A model generated the notes under the pieces. It saw only the letters and a list, made by a program, of their open reading frames with translations, had not been told where the DNA came from and did not search any database. From NCBI GenBank assembly GCA_903878805.1, contig CAIRJF010000013.1, positions 51,576-115,575 on the forward strand: a stretch of DNA of 64,000 bases, given 5' to 3'. Positions 1 through 8,470 of the stretch are shown piece after piece; within the stretch, counting starts at the first letter, position 1, and each line of letters opens with the position of its first letter. The DNA comes from an uncultured Verrucomicrobia subdivision 3 bacterium. GTDB lineage: Bacteria > Verrucomicrobiota > Verrucomicrobiia > Limisphaerales > UBA11358. The translations under genes were made by a program, and so were the position numbers.

Positions 1-768
1 ATTCACAGTGTTGCTTCCGCAAATCTTCCAACTGACAAGACCGGGGATTTTTTGACCGTTATTAAGGAATGCTTGGAACTTCAAAGTTCACAAGAAACTG
101 AATTGATTGCGGCTAAAGCCAATGAAGCAGCTCAAAAGCTTTCAGCCAACTTCCAAGGTGGTAGTGACCAAGCCAAAATTAGCGCGGACATTTTGAAATG
201 GATTGCTCCGTATCTTGAGAAGCAAGAAATCAACTTAGAGCGCCCGTGGCGTCGCGTGAAATACAACGACCTCATCAAAGAAAAAATCGGCGTAGACTGG
301 TTCGACATCACACCCGCCGAACGCCGTCAGCGCGCGCATGACATGCACGCGGAGATTGGCAAGGAGTTTGAAGACTTTGAAGTCACGAACGCCGTGTTCT
401 CCAAATTCATCGAGCCGACGCTCATCAATCCGACCTTTGTCACACATCTGCCTAAGGAACTCGTGCCGCTCGCCAAACTTACGCCCGACGACCCGACGAC
501 CGTTGAAGTTTTTGAGTGCTGCATCAATGGCCAGGAAATTTCGCCGGGTTACACCGAGCAGAACGATCCCATTCAACAGCGCGCCACGCTGGAACATCAA
601 GCCGGCGGCGAGCAGCAGAAGCTGGACGAAGATTTTCTGGTCGCGCTCGAACACGGCATGCCGCCCGCCGGCGGCATCGGCATCGGCATTGACCGCCTGT
701 GCATGATGTTGCTGGGACAAGAAAGCATTCGTGATGTAATTCTGTTCCCGCAGTTGAAGCCGAAATGA
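1..768 (+). CDS. lysS: Lysyl-tRNA synthetase (class II), C-terminal part joined to unrelated sequence; 5' end outside window
   Basis: From about base 236 the frame encodes the C-terminal catalytic part of a class II lysyl-tRNA synthetase, which charges tRNA-Lys in the cytoplasm. It includes the RPWRRV segment, the [14 protein letters not shown] segment, and motif 3 (GIGIGIDRL) near bases 673-700 followed by a normal end. The roughly 78 residues before it, bases 1-235, do not look like LysRS. In the family, motif 2 (FRNEG) lies about 60 residues before this point, and it is absent although the reading frame is open. By my count the first 240 bases are about 42% G+C, lower than the sequence that follows. 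The gene may therefore be a chimera, a remnant, or a mis-join. A TTG at 52 could start an ORF, but the frame is already open from base 1, so I treat the gene as partial. Confidence 0.8.
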   Translation: MHSVASANLPTDKTGDFLTVIKECLELQSSQETELIAAKANEAAQKLSANFQGGSDQAKISADILKWIAPYLEKQEINLERPWRRVKYNDLIKEKIGVDWFDITPAERRQRAHDMHAEIGKEFEDFEVTNAVFSKFIEPTLINPTFVTHLPKELVPLAKLTPDDPTTVEVFECCINGQEISPGYTEQNDPIQQRATLEHQAGGEQQKLDEDFLVALEHGMPPAGGIGIGIDRLCMMLLGQESIRDVILFPQLKPK

Positions 769-810
769 GATGCGCTTGAAACCGGCGTCATTATTTGCGA
801 TAGTCTGACT

Positions 811-1017
811 ATGAGTGCCATTGAAGCCACCGCCGAAGTTTTTTTTACCGCGTTCAAATCCTTGAAGCCGCGCCAACGCGAGGCCGTGCTGGAACGGATG
901 CTGGCGGATGAAGACATTTCTGCCGACATCGCGGACACGCTTACTTTGGAATCGCGCCGCAATCAGCCGCGTCAGCCATTTCGACAGGTGATGAAAGAAT
1001 TGGGCATCAAGGCGTGA
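811..1017 (+). CDS. Small antitoxin-like protein of a RelE-type toxin-antitoxin pair
   Basis: This 68-residue acidic and helical protein has no motif I can name. Its function is inferred from position: its stop overlaps the GTG start of a RelE/ParE-like toxin gene by a GTGA junction, the usual arrangement of an antitoxin translated just before its toxin. In such modules the antitoxin binds and neutralises the toxin and often represses the shared promoter. The N-terminus (ATAEVFFTAFKSLKPRQREAV) is typical of short antitoxin-like proteins preceding RelE homologues. It could instead be an unrelated small protein. It lies 42 bases after lysS on the same strand. Confidence 0.65.
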   Translation: MSAIEATAEVFFTAFKSLKPRQREAVLERMLADEDISADIADTLTLESRRNQPRQPFRQVMKELGIKA

Positions 1018-1271
1018 GCTGGCAAATCGAAATCTCCCGCGACGCGCGCAAGGAACTGGCGGTTTTGCACTCGCAAATGCAGGTGCGAATTTCCAAGGCA
1101 ATTCTCGCGCTCGAAAACAATCCGTTTCCGTCCGGTTGTAAAAAATTGAAGAACCGCGACGGTTTCCGCATTCGCGTTGGCGATTATCGCGTGCTGTTTT
1201 TTGCCGATACAAAAGCAAAACAGATTGTCATCAGCGCCATCGGCCATCGTCGCGAAGTTTATCGCGATTGA
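1014..1271 (+). CDS. RelE/ParE-family toxin (type II toxin-antitoxin)
   Basis: This 85-residue protein has the RelE/ParE fold signature: an N-terminal strand followed by a helix with RDARKELAVL, a middle KKLKNRDGFRIRVGDYRVLF stretch, and a closing strand ending in GHRREVYRD. Members are mRNA interferases (RelE) or gyrase poisons (ParE). The GHRREVYR ending and the RVGDYRVLF core favour RelE/YafQ-like mRNA cleavage, but sequence alone does not decide. It starts with GTG inside the antitoxin stop, so the two genes are translationally coupled. The length is normal and I see no damage, so the pair is probably functional. Confidence 0.85.
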   Translation: MSWQIEISRDARKELAVLHSQMQVRISKAILALENNPFPSGCKKLKNRDGFRIRVGDYRVLFFADTKAKQIVISAIGHRREVYRD

Positions 1272-1310
1272 CCGGCCGAAACTTCACTTTGGTCATTTTA
1301 GTTTTTTATC

Positions 1311-3146
1311 ATGCTTACTGTTGCCGGACTTTCTAAATCATTTGGCGGACGCGAACTGTTTGACGACGTTTCGTTGAACATCATGGCGGGCGACCGCATC
1401 GCCATCACCGGGCCGAATGGCGCGGGCAAATCCACGCTCATCAAAATCATTCTCGGCAAAGAGGAGCCGGATGGCGGCACCGTGTCGTTCATTCGCGGCA
1501 CGCGCGTTGGCTATCTGCCGCAGGAAAGCGAACCCGCCGGAAACGAAACGGTGATGGAAGTCGCCGTGCCGCACGAACACGAGCACGACGGCCAGTTTAT
1601 CGCGAAGGTGAAGCAGATTCTTGCGAGCCTCGGTTTCAAACAGTCGGATCATGACCGTCCGGCGCGGGAAATGTCCGGCGGCTGGATCATGCGCGCGCAC
1701 TTGGCGCGGTTGCTGGCGGAAGAACCGGACTTGCTGATGCTCGACGAGCCGACGAACCATCTGGATCTCGAAACGCTCATCTGGTTTCAGGATTATCTGA
1801 AATATTATCCCGGCGCGATTCTGATGATTTCGCACGATCGAGAATTTCTGAACAACCTGTGCACACACATCGCGGAATTGCGAGCGGCGAAAATCATGCG
1901 TTACACCGGCAACTATGATGAATATTTGGTGCAGCGCGCGGCGATGGAAGCGACGTTGATTGCTACAGCCAAGGCGCAGCAACGCGACATTGACCGGTTG
2001 CAATTGTTTGCCGACCGGTTCGGCGCGAAAGCCAGCAAGGCGTCGCAGGCGCAGAGCAAACGCAAGCAGATCGAGCGCATCAAGGAAGACATGGTGCAGA
2101 TTCCTGACGGCCCGGAATCCACGATGGGTTTTCGTTTTCCACAACCGCAGCGCAGCGGTCAGCGCGTCATCACGCTGGAGAAAATCAAGTTCGGTTACGG
2201 CGAAAAACTGATTTACGACGGTATCGATTTTGAAGTGGAACGCGACCAGCGCATCGTGCTCGTCGGTCCGAACGGCGCAGGCAAATCCACGTTGCTGAAA
2301 CTTTTGGCGCAAGTGCTCACGCCGCAAGCCGGCGAACACAAACTCGGTCATAACGCCAAGTTCGGTTACTTCGCACAGCATCGCGCGGCGATGTTGAATC
2401 CCAAGAACACGGTTTTTCAAGAAGCGCTCGATACGCCGCAACGCATCACGGAGCAGGCGATTCGCACGGTGCTCGGCAGTTTTCTATTTCGCGGCGACGA
2501 CATTTACAAACCGGTCAGCGTGTTGAGCGGCGGTGAAAAAAGCCGGCTCGCACTGGTGAAGCTGTTGCTCGATCCGCCGAATCTGTTGTTGATGGATGAG
2601 CCGACGACGCATTTGGATTTGGCGAGTGTTGATGCGCTCATTGAGGCGTTGAAGCAATATCAAGGCACGCTGGTTTTCATCAGCCACGATGTGCATTTCA
2701 TCCGCGCGCTGTCCACGCACGTCGTCCGCGTCGAGGCGGGCACGCTTAAACATTTTGGCGGCGGTTACCAATATTATTTGGACAAGACGGCGCAGTCGGC
2801 ACGCGCGGCGTTGACGAGCTCGAGCTTCGGCAGCGTGGTCAGCCGACCAGTCGTCGCACAGGTGGATCGCAAAGAACAGAAGCGTTTGGAAGCTGCCCAG
2901 CGACAGGCGCGCTCCAATAAAAAATCTGAAATCCAGAAACGCCTTGCCGCGTTGGAAAAGGAAATCGCCGATCTCGAAGCGAAGGAACGCGATTACGCGG
3001 CGGAATTGGAAAAACCGGAGACGTATCATTCCGGCGGGCGCGCGACGCAGATCAATCGCGAGTTAGCGCAGGTGACAGATCGTTTGGAAGCGGCGAATGC
3101 GGAATGGGAAAAAGCTGGTGCGGAGTTGGCGCAACTTGAAGGTTGA
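1311..3146 (+). CDS. ABC-F family ATPase (Uup/EttA-type, translation-associated)
   Basis: The protein has 611 residues and two ABC ATPase domains in tandem with no membrane segments, which is the ABC-F design. Domain 1 has Walker A GPNGAGKST at residues 34-42, a variant signature MSGGW and Walker B LLMLDEPTNHLD. Domain 2 has a second GPNGAGKST, the signature LSGGEKSR and LLLMDEPTTHLD. A charged linker of about 70 residues separates them. The last 85 residues form a long basic and acidic coiled coil like that of Uup and YfmR. ABC-F proteins act in the ribosomal E site to relieve stalls, and some give antibiotic resistance by target protection. The neighbours give no hint of resistance, so a housekeeping role is more likely. 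The ATG at 1311 begins the conserved first strand. Confidence 0.93.
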   Translation: MLTVAGLSKSFGGRELFDDVSLNIMAGDRIAITGPNGAGKSTLIKIILGKEEPDGGTVSFIRGTRVGYLPQESEPAGNETVMEVAVPHEHEHDGQFIAKVKQILASLGFKQSDHDRPAREMSGGWIMRAHLARLLAEEPDLLMLDEPTNHLDLETLIWFQDYLKYYPGAILMISHDREFLNNLCTHIAELRAAKIMRYTGNYDEYLVQRAAMEATLIATAKAQQRDIDRLQLFADRFGAKASKASQAQSKRKQIERIKEDMVQIPDGPESTMGFRFPQPQRSGQRVITLEKIKFGYGEKLIYDGIDFEVERDQRIVLVGPNGAGKSTLLKLLAQVLTPQAGEHKLGHNAKFGYFAQHRAAMLNPKNTVFQEALDTPQRITEQAIRTVLGSFLFRGDDIYKPVSVLSGGEKSRLALVKLLLDPPNLLLMDEPTTHLDLASVDALIEALKQYQGTLVFISHDVHFIRALSTHVVRVEAGTLKHFGGGYQYYLDKTAQSARAALTSSSFGSVVSRPVVAQVDRKEQKRLEAAQRQARSNKKSEIQKRLAALEKEIADLEAKERDYAAELEKPETYHSGGRATQINRELAQVTDRLEAANAEWEKAGAELAQLEG

Positions 3147-3215
3147 AAAGTCAGTTGCTGAAAATCCGCTGGCGGAGTTGAACGGTTTATGCGAGTTTGC
3201 GGTCACATCAAGACT

Positions 3216-3482
3216 ATGAAAACGCTCGCTATCATTGCTGGAATTATTCTTGCCGCAAACCTCACGCTGCGCGCCGATGACGCCAAACCCACGCCTGACA
3301 AGCTGACAACGTGTCCCGTGTCCGGCGAAAAACTGGGCGGCGATATGGGCGGACCGTATGTGTTCACCTATCAAGGTCAGGAAGTGAAATTGTGCTGCAA
3401 GAGCTGCAAAAAAGATTTCGATAAAGACCCGAATAAGTTCATCGTCAAGATTCGTCAGGCTGATACGGCCGGCAAAAACTGA
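3216..3482 (+). CDS. Secreted small metal-binding protein (YHS/TRASH-like)
   Basis: The 88-residue protein starts with a clear signal peptide (residues 1-20, ending LTLRA). The mature part has cysteines at 33, 60, 61 and 64 arranged as TTCPVSGEKL followed by KLCCKSCKKDF. This resembles YHS and TRASH domains, which bind copper or other soft metals. It probably binds metal in the periplasm. I chose the ATG at 3216 because it gives a proper signal peptide; an upstream in-frame ATG at 3189 would add nine residues that spoil it. It is the first gene of a metal-detoxification cluster running in the same direction to 8668. The start of transcription is not evident. Confidence 0.8.
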   Translation: MKTLAIIAGIILAANLTLRADDAKPTPDKLTTCPVSGEKLGGDMGGPYVFTYQGQEVKLCCKSCKKDFDKDPNKFIVKIRQADTAGKN

Positions 3483-3539
3483 CAGTTGAATGCCAAAAAA
3501 TGTCCGGCAGAAAATTCTCGGACGTGCGATAAGTAGATT

Positions 3540-3875
3540 GTGAAGATGGCGCTGACACTCCTTTGCAGCCTGTTCCTGATGTTGGGACAGGTGGCGGCGC
3601 AGTGCACATTGGTTCCCAGCGCGAGCGTCGCGAAGCATGACTGTGGCTGCGGTGGCAAGATGAGTTGTTGCGCGGCAAAACAAGCTTCAGTTCCCCAACC
3701 GGTCGCGGCCACCGTTCCCGCTGGCTCGCAAAATGAAATCGTCTCTTCCTTTCCAGTATTATTGGTTTGGGTTTTGACGAACACAGAATCAGTTTCCATT
3801 TCTCCGAACGTCCCCGCCTCCTTGTCCGCCAGCGTTGTGCCGGTTTTCGCGCGCAACTGCGTCCGGCTCATTTGA
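3540..3875 (+). CDS. Small secreted cysteine-containing protein of the metal cluster
   Basis: The reading frame starts at GTG 3540 (or ATG 3546, two codons later) and encodes about 110 residues. A signal peptide is visible (ALTLLCSLFLMLGQVAA). It is followed by a short cysteine patch, HDCGCGGKMSCCAAK, and then a low-complexity hydrophobic and Ser/Val-rich tail without recognised domain. Cysteine patches of this kind in small exported proteins next to CusA-like pumps suggest soft-metal binding, but no family can be named. It lies between a YHS-like protein and a heavy-metal-binding-domain protein, all on one strand, so co-expression is likely. The C-terminal half has little visible structure and could evolve freely. 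Confidence 0.65.
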   Translation: MKMALTLLCSLFLMLGQVAAQCTLVPSASVAKHDCGCGGKMSCCAAKQASVPQPVAATVPAGSQNEIVSSFPVLLVWVLTNTESVSISPNVPASLSASVVPVFARNCVRLI

Positions 3876-4017
3876 TTCTTCTTGGTTAAAGCCCGTGGTG
3901 TGCCCCGAGCAGGCGCATTGCGGATATTTCCTTTGTTCCACGGATTTTGTGCCCGTGAATTTTCCCTGAAATTTTCTGTCGCGCACAGACGGCAGCAACC
4001 AAAAAAATTAAATATTT

Positions 4018-4317
4018 ATGAAAACAAAAATTATTCTTACGGTCACTTTGGCAGCGGTGTTAGGCAGCGGTTTGATGTGGTTTGCAACTAACCATGCAAT
4101 GGCGGCAGACGCCGCTCCCGCCAGCCAGAAAATAGCGTATTACACTTGTCCGATGCATCCGTCGGTCAAGGCAGACAAGCCGGGCGATTGTTCGATTTGC
4201 GGCATGCATTTGGTGCCGGTCTATGTGAGCGCAAACACGAACGCTGCGGCGGCCAGCGTCGAGTCCAAAACTCCCGCGATGATGCCGGGCGGCTGTTGCT
4301 CTGGGATGAGTCATTAA
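4018..4317 (+). CDS. Secreted heavy-metal-binding-domain protein
   Basis: This 99-residue protein has an N-terminal signal or anchor segment (residues 5-30). One heavy-metal-binding domain follows, with YYTCPMHPSV at 42-50 and CSICGMHLVPVY at 58-69; the ligands are C44, C58 and C61, with a nearby His and Met. This short domain is typically found at the N-terminus of Cu/Ag P-type ATPases and CusB-like adaptors, where it is thought to receive metal ions. The tail ends in GGCCSGMSH, a second possible thiol and Met site. The same domain begins the next gene, 13 bases downstream, but there the first Cys is lost. The free-standing copy may therefore supply metal to the shortened adaptor. Confidence 0.85.
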   Translation: MKTKIILTVTLAAVLGSGLMWFATNHAMAADAAPASQKIAYYTCPMHPSVKADKPGDCSICGMHLVPVYVSANTNAAAASVESKTPAMMPGGCCSGMSH

Positions 4318-4330
4318 CCGAAACAAAATC

Positions 4331-5191
4331 ATGAAACACAAAATATTTATATTTGTGTTGCTCGTGGTGGTCGTCGGTGCGGGTGTGGTGTGGATGGCCA
4401 AAAGCCATTCGCCCGCATCCACGACGGCGGCGGCGAGCGGACGCAAAATTCTGTATTACCAGAGTTCGATGCATCCGTGGATCAAGTCCGACCAACCGGG
4501 CAAGTGTCCGATCTGCGGTATGAATCTTGTGCAGGTTTATGAAGGTGATGCGACGGGCGACACCAACATGGTTGCGCTCAACGCCGATAGCGTCAGCGCT
4601 ATCAACGTGCAGACGGAAACCATCCAGCGCCGCGCCATCACGCACACGATTCACGTCATCGGGCGCATCCAAAAAAACTCCGCGACGGCGGCGTGGTTCG
4701 TATTCGACGTTTATGAGCGCGATTTGCCTTGGCTCAAGACGGGCCAGAATCTTGAAGTCACATTGCCTGCTGTGCCGGACAAAAATTATTCGGCGCAAAT
4801 CCGGCAGCACAGCTCACAGACATTTGCTGACCGCGATTTGGACGACATGAGTGATAGCACAAAAATTCGTGCGGAGATTCTTGATCCGCCGGTGGAAGTG
4901 CCGGGCTTTGAGGGAAAGGCATTCTTCAATAATCTGCACGCCGAGTCACACATCGCTGCGACGACTCCAGAAGTGTTGACGGTCCCGCGCAGCGCCGTTA
5001 TTGCGCGCGACAGTAATCCGATTGTTTATGTTGAGAATAGTGCGGGCTACTACACGCCAAAAAAACTGACGCTCGGTCGCATGGGTGATAAATATGCCGA
5101 GGTGCTGGCTGGTCTCGACGACGGTAACAAAGTGGTTATCAACGGCGCGCTGCTGATTGACGCCGAGGCGCAACTCACCGCCGGACGATAA
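4331..5191 (+). CDS. RND efflux periplasmic adaptor (CusB-like) lacking the lipoyl/hairpin domain
   Basis: The protein has 286 residues, against about 380-410 for CusB. Residues 7-23 form a membrane anchor or signal. Residues 41-70 are a heavy-metal-binding domain in which the usual first Cys is replaced (YYQSSMHP), while CPICGM remains. At about residue 112 the beta-strand that normally enters the barrel-sandwich and alpha-hairpin domain (HVIGRIQ) passes directly into the beta-barrel domain (WFVFDVYERDLPWLKTGQ). The lipoyl and hairpin region that contacts the outer-membrane channel is therefore missing, without any break in the frame. The membrane-proximal domain follows to the end (VPRSAVIARD). 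It ends four bases before the CusA-like pump gene. No outer-membrane channel gene is present in the cluster. Confidence 0.87.
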   Translation: MKHKIFIFVLLVVVVGAGVVWMAKSHSPASTTAAASGRKILYYQSSMHPWIKSDQPGKCPICGMNLVQVYEGDATGDTNMVALNADSVSAINVQTETIQRRAITHTIHVIGRIQKNSATAAWFVFDVYERDLPWLKTGQNLEVTLPAVPDKNYSAQIRQHSSQTFADRDLDDMSDSTKIRAEILDPPVEVPGFEGKAFFNNLHAESHIAATTPEVLTVPRSAVIARDSNPIVYVENSAGYYTPKKLTLGRMGDKYAEVLAGLDDGNKVVINGALLIDAEAQLTAGR

Positions 5192-5195
5192 TTTT

Positions 5196-8100
5196 ATGAT
5201 CAACCGCATCATCGAGTGGTCGTTGCGTAACCGCTTTCTGGTCATCTGCGGGGTTGCGTTGCTCATCGGCTTCGGCGTGCGCGCCATCTATCAAACACCT
5301 GTGGATGCCATTCCCGATTTGAGCGAAAACCAAGTTGTCGTTTTCGCCGATTGGCCGGGGCGCAGTCCGCAGGAAGTTGAAGACCAAGTGACTTATCCGC
5401 TGTCGGTGAATTTACAGGGACTCGCCGGTGTGAAAACTGTCCGTGCGAATTCCATGTTCGGCTTCTCGCTCGTCACGATTATCTTCGACGACAAAATTGA
5501 CAACTACTTCGCGCGCTCACGCGTGCTTGAACGGCTGAATTATCTTGGCAGCCAGCTTCCTACCGGCGTCACGCCACAACTCGGCCCGGACGCGACCGGC
5601 CTCGGCTGGGTCTATCAATACTATCTGGACGTTGACCCGAAAAAATCTCCACACGGCGGCTATGACCTCGGCCAGTTGCGCGCGACACAAGATTGGTTCG
5701 TGCGCTATCAGCTTAATTCCGTTCATGGCGTCGCGGAAGTGGCGACGGTTGGCGGTTTCGTGCGGCAATATCAGATTGAAATTTCCTCGCTGAAAATGCG
5801 CGATCGTAACGTGTCACTGCAAACCGTCATGGACGCGGTGAAGCAAAGCAATTTGAACGTCGGCGGAAAAGTGATTGAGGAAAACGGAATGGAATTTGTC
5901 GTGCGCGGTATTGGTCTCGTGAAGTCGGCGGGCGATTTGGAAAACATCGTGCTGCAACAAAACAGCGGCCTGCCGGTGTATCTCAAGGACATCGCGAACG
6001 TGCAGATTGGCGGCGATTTCCGGCGCGGCGCGCTGGACATTGACGGCCACGAAGCTGTCGGCGGCATCGTCGTCATGCGCACCGGCGAAAATGCGATGCA
6101 GGTCATTCGTGACGTGAAGGCAAAGATCGCGCAAATTGCGCCGAGCCTGCCACCGGGCGTCAGCATCAAATCGTTTTACGACCGCAGTGAATTGATTTCA
6201 CGCACGCTCTACACGCTCAAGCACGCGCTGACGGAGGAAGCGATTCTCGTCACGCTTGTCATCGTAATTTTCCTATTCCATTTTCGCAGCATTCTCATCG
6301 TCACGCTGCCGCTGCCGCTCTCAATTTTATTCTCGTTCATTTTGATGAACCAGTTCGGCATCACGTCGAACATCATGTCGCTTGCTGGTATTGCCATTGC
6401 CATCGGTGTGCTGGTGGACGCAGGCATTGTCATGGCTGAAAATGCCATCCGGCATTGCGAACAGGCGGAAGCGAAGAAAGGTTCGCGGTTGAACCAAGCC
6501 GAGTCGCTGCAAGTCACGCTCGAAGCGGCGCAACAAGTTGGCCGGCCAATTTTCTTTGCGATGGTCATCATCATTCTCGCGTTCGTGCCGGTGTTCGCTT
6601 TGAGCGGACAGGAGGGGAAACTGTTTCATCCGCTCGCTTTCACAAAAACTTTCGCGATGCTTGGCTCGACGATTCTCGCCATCACGCTCGTCCCCGCGCT
6701 GTGCGCGACATTCATTCGCGGGCCATTTCATTCGGAAGATTCCAATCCGCTGATGAAAATGCTGCTGGCGATTTACAATCCACTTTTGGATTTGGCTCTA
6801 CGCTTTCGTAAAACCGTTCTCGGGTTGGCGCTGATTTGCTTGGTCGCTGCGTTGGCACTTGCGTTTGGTGTGCCAAAACCCATTGTTGAAAAAATTCACA
6901 CCTTGAACCCGCAACTTGCCGCCAAACTTCCGCGTGGCATGGGCAGTGAATTCATGCCGACGCTCAATGAAGGTAGTTTGTTGTTCATGCCGGTGCTGTT
7001 GCCGAGCACGTCTCTGACGGAAGTAAAGCGCATCATGGCATGGCAGGACGCGGTCATCAAACAGACGCCGGAAGTCGACTCAGTCGGCGGCAAGCTGGGC
7101 CGCTCGGAAACGGCGACTGATCCGGCGCCCATCGAAATGATTGAGACGACCATCATGCTCAAGCCGGAAGCGCAATGGCGCGCGGGCATGACGAAGGAAA
7201 AACTCATCGCGGAGCTGGAGGAAAAATTATCGAAGATGCCCGGCTACATTCCCGGCTTTTTGCAGCCGATTGAAAACCGCATTTTGATGATCAGCACCGG
7301 CATCCGCGCGCAAGTCGGCATAAAAATTCTCGGCGACAATCTGGAAGAACTGCAAAAAAAAGCGTTCGAGGTCGAGCGCGTGGTGCGCGCGATTCCCGGT
7401 GCTGTCGGTGTTGCCGCGTCGCGCACGCAAGGCAAGCCGTATCTTGACATCGAGGCCGACCGCGTGGCGATGGCACATCACGGTTTGCGCGCGCAGGATA
7501 TTTTGGACGTGGTCGAAGCCGGCATCGGCGGCGAAAATATTTCGATGGCGATCTCTGGCCGCGAGCGCATCCCAATTCAAGTGCGCCTCGAACGTGGCGA
7601 CCGCGACGACATCGAGCGGCTTGGTGATATTTCAGTTCCCGTCGGCGACGGAAAATTTATTCCGCTCGCGCAAGTCGCCAAAATCAGCCGCGAAGTTGGT
7701 CCGAGCGAAATCGCCAGTGAAAATGGGCGTTTGCGCGTGTTCGTGCAGGCGAATGTTGAGGGTCGCGACCTTGCTGGTTTCGTGAAGGAAACACAGGCGC
7801 GAATCGCGAAGGAGATTTCTTTGCCGCCCGGCATGACAATCGAATGGAGCGGCCAATACGAAAATCAAATTCGCGCGCAGAAGACGTTGCAGGTCATCGT
7901 GCCGGCGGCGCTATTCGTGATTTTCATTTTGCTCTTCGTCGTTTATCACAGCTTCAAGGAAGCGGCGCACGTCATTCTCGCCTTGCCGTTCGCGCTGACC
8001 GGCGGCGTATTCCTGCAATGGTGGCTCGGCTATAATTTTAGCGTGGCGGTTTGGGTTGGTTACATTGCGCTGTTCGGCACGGCGATTCAAACTGGCGTCG

Positions 8101-8459
8101 TGATGGTCGTCTATCTTGATGAGGCGGTGAAAAAGAAAATGGCCGAGCGTGGCGTAGACTATTCCTGCGCTGATTTGATTAAAGCTGTGAAGGACGGCGC
8201 GCGATTGCGGTTACGCCCGAAAGTGATGACAGTGGCAACCATCGTTGCCGGCTTGCTACCGATTTTGTGGAGCACGCGCACCGGCGCGGAAGTCATGAAA
8301 CCGCTGGCGACACCGGTGATTGGCGGTATGTTGAGCAGCTTGGTTCATATTCTCATCGTGACGCCGGTAATTTTTTGCTGGCTACGCGAGCGGGAAATGA
8401 AAAAGCTTTCGACAGCATCCGTGGGTGCTGCCGTCAACCAAACGACCACGGAGAAATAA
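5196..8459 (+). CDS. CusA-like heavy-metal RND efflux pump (Cu(I)/Ag(I) type)
   Basis: The pump has 1087 residues from ATG 5196, chosen because MINRIIEWSLRNRF is the conserved start of this family. It is an inner-membrane proton antiporter of 12 helices with two large periplasmic loops. The fourth helix reads GIAIAIGVLVDAGIVMAEN, close to the CusA version and unlike the DFG-type motif of CzcA. The three methionines that bind Cu(I)/Ag(I) in E. coli CusA appear conserved: M598 in SLLFMPVLLP, M648 in APIEMIETTI and M698 in NRILMISTG. The protein looks intact. Its partner adaptor is shortened and no OMF gene is nearby, so it may move metal only to the periplasm or borrow a channel from elsewhere. 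Confidence 0.95.
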   Translation: MINRIIEWSLRNRFLVICGVALLIGFGVRAIYQTPVDAIPDLSENQVVVFADWPGRSPQEVEDQVTYPLSVNLQGLAGVKTVRANSMFGFSLVTIIFDDKIDNYFARSRVLERLNYLGSQLPTGVTPQLGPDATGLGWVYQYYLDVDPKKSPHGGYDLGQLRATQDWFVRYQLNSVHGVAEVATVGGFVRQYQIEISSLKMRDRNVSLQTVMDAVKQSNLNVGGKVIEENGMEFVVRGIGLVKSAGDLENIVLQQNSGLPVYLKDIANVQIGGDFRRGALDIDGHEAVGGIVVMRTGENAMQVIRDVKAKIAQIAPSLPPGVSIKSFYDRSELISRTLYTLKHALTEEAILVTLVIVIFLFHFRSILIVTLPLPLSILFSFILMNQFGITSNIMSLAGIAIAIGVLVDAGIVMAENAIRHCEQAEAKKGSRLNQAESLQVTLEAAQQVGRPIFFAMVIIILAFVPVFALSGQEGKLFHPLAFTKTFAMLGSTILAITLVPALCATFIRGPFHSEDSNPLMKMLLAIYNPLLDLALRFRKTVLGLALICLVAALALAFGVPKPIVEKIHTLNPQLAAKLPRGMGSEFMPTLNEGSLLFMPVLLPSTSLTEVKRIMAWQDAVIKQTPEVDSVGGKLGRSETATDPAPIEMIETTIMLKPEAQWRAGMTKEKLIAELEEKLSKMPGYIPGFLQPIENRILMISTGIRAQVGIKILGDNLEELQKKAFEVERVVRAIPGAVGVAASRTQGKPYLDIEADRVAMAHHGLRAQDILDVVEAGIGGENISMAISGRERIPIQVRLERGDRDDIERLGDISVPVGDGKFIPLAQVAKISREVGPSEIASENGRLRVFVQANVEGRDLAGFVKETQARIAKEISLPPGMTIEWSGQYENQIRAQKTLQVIVPAALFVIFILLFVVYHSFKEAAHVILALPFALTGGVFLQWWLGYNFSVAVWVGYIALFGTAIQTGVVMVVYLDEAVKKKMAERGVDYSCADLIKAVKDGARLRLRPKVMTVATIVAGLLPILWSTRTGAEVMKPLATPVIGGMLSSLVHILIVTPVIFCWLREREMKKLSTASVGAAVNQTTTEK

Positions 8460-8470
8460 ATACAAAACAA

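Noticed and set aside
235..1218. Long open frame on the minus strand over lysS and the toxin gene.
   Set aside because: It is the antisense shadow of GC-rich coding sequence on the plus strand, with Arg/Phe-rich low-likelihood protein and no recognisable domain.
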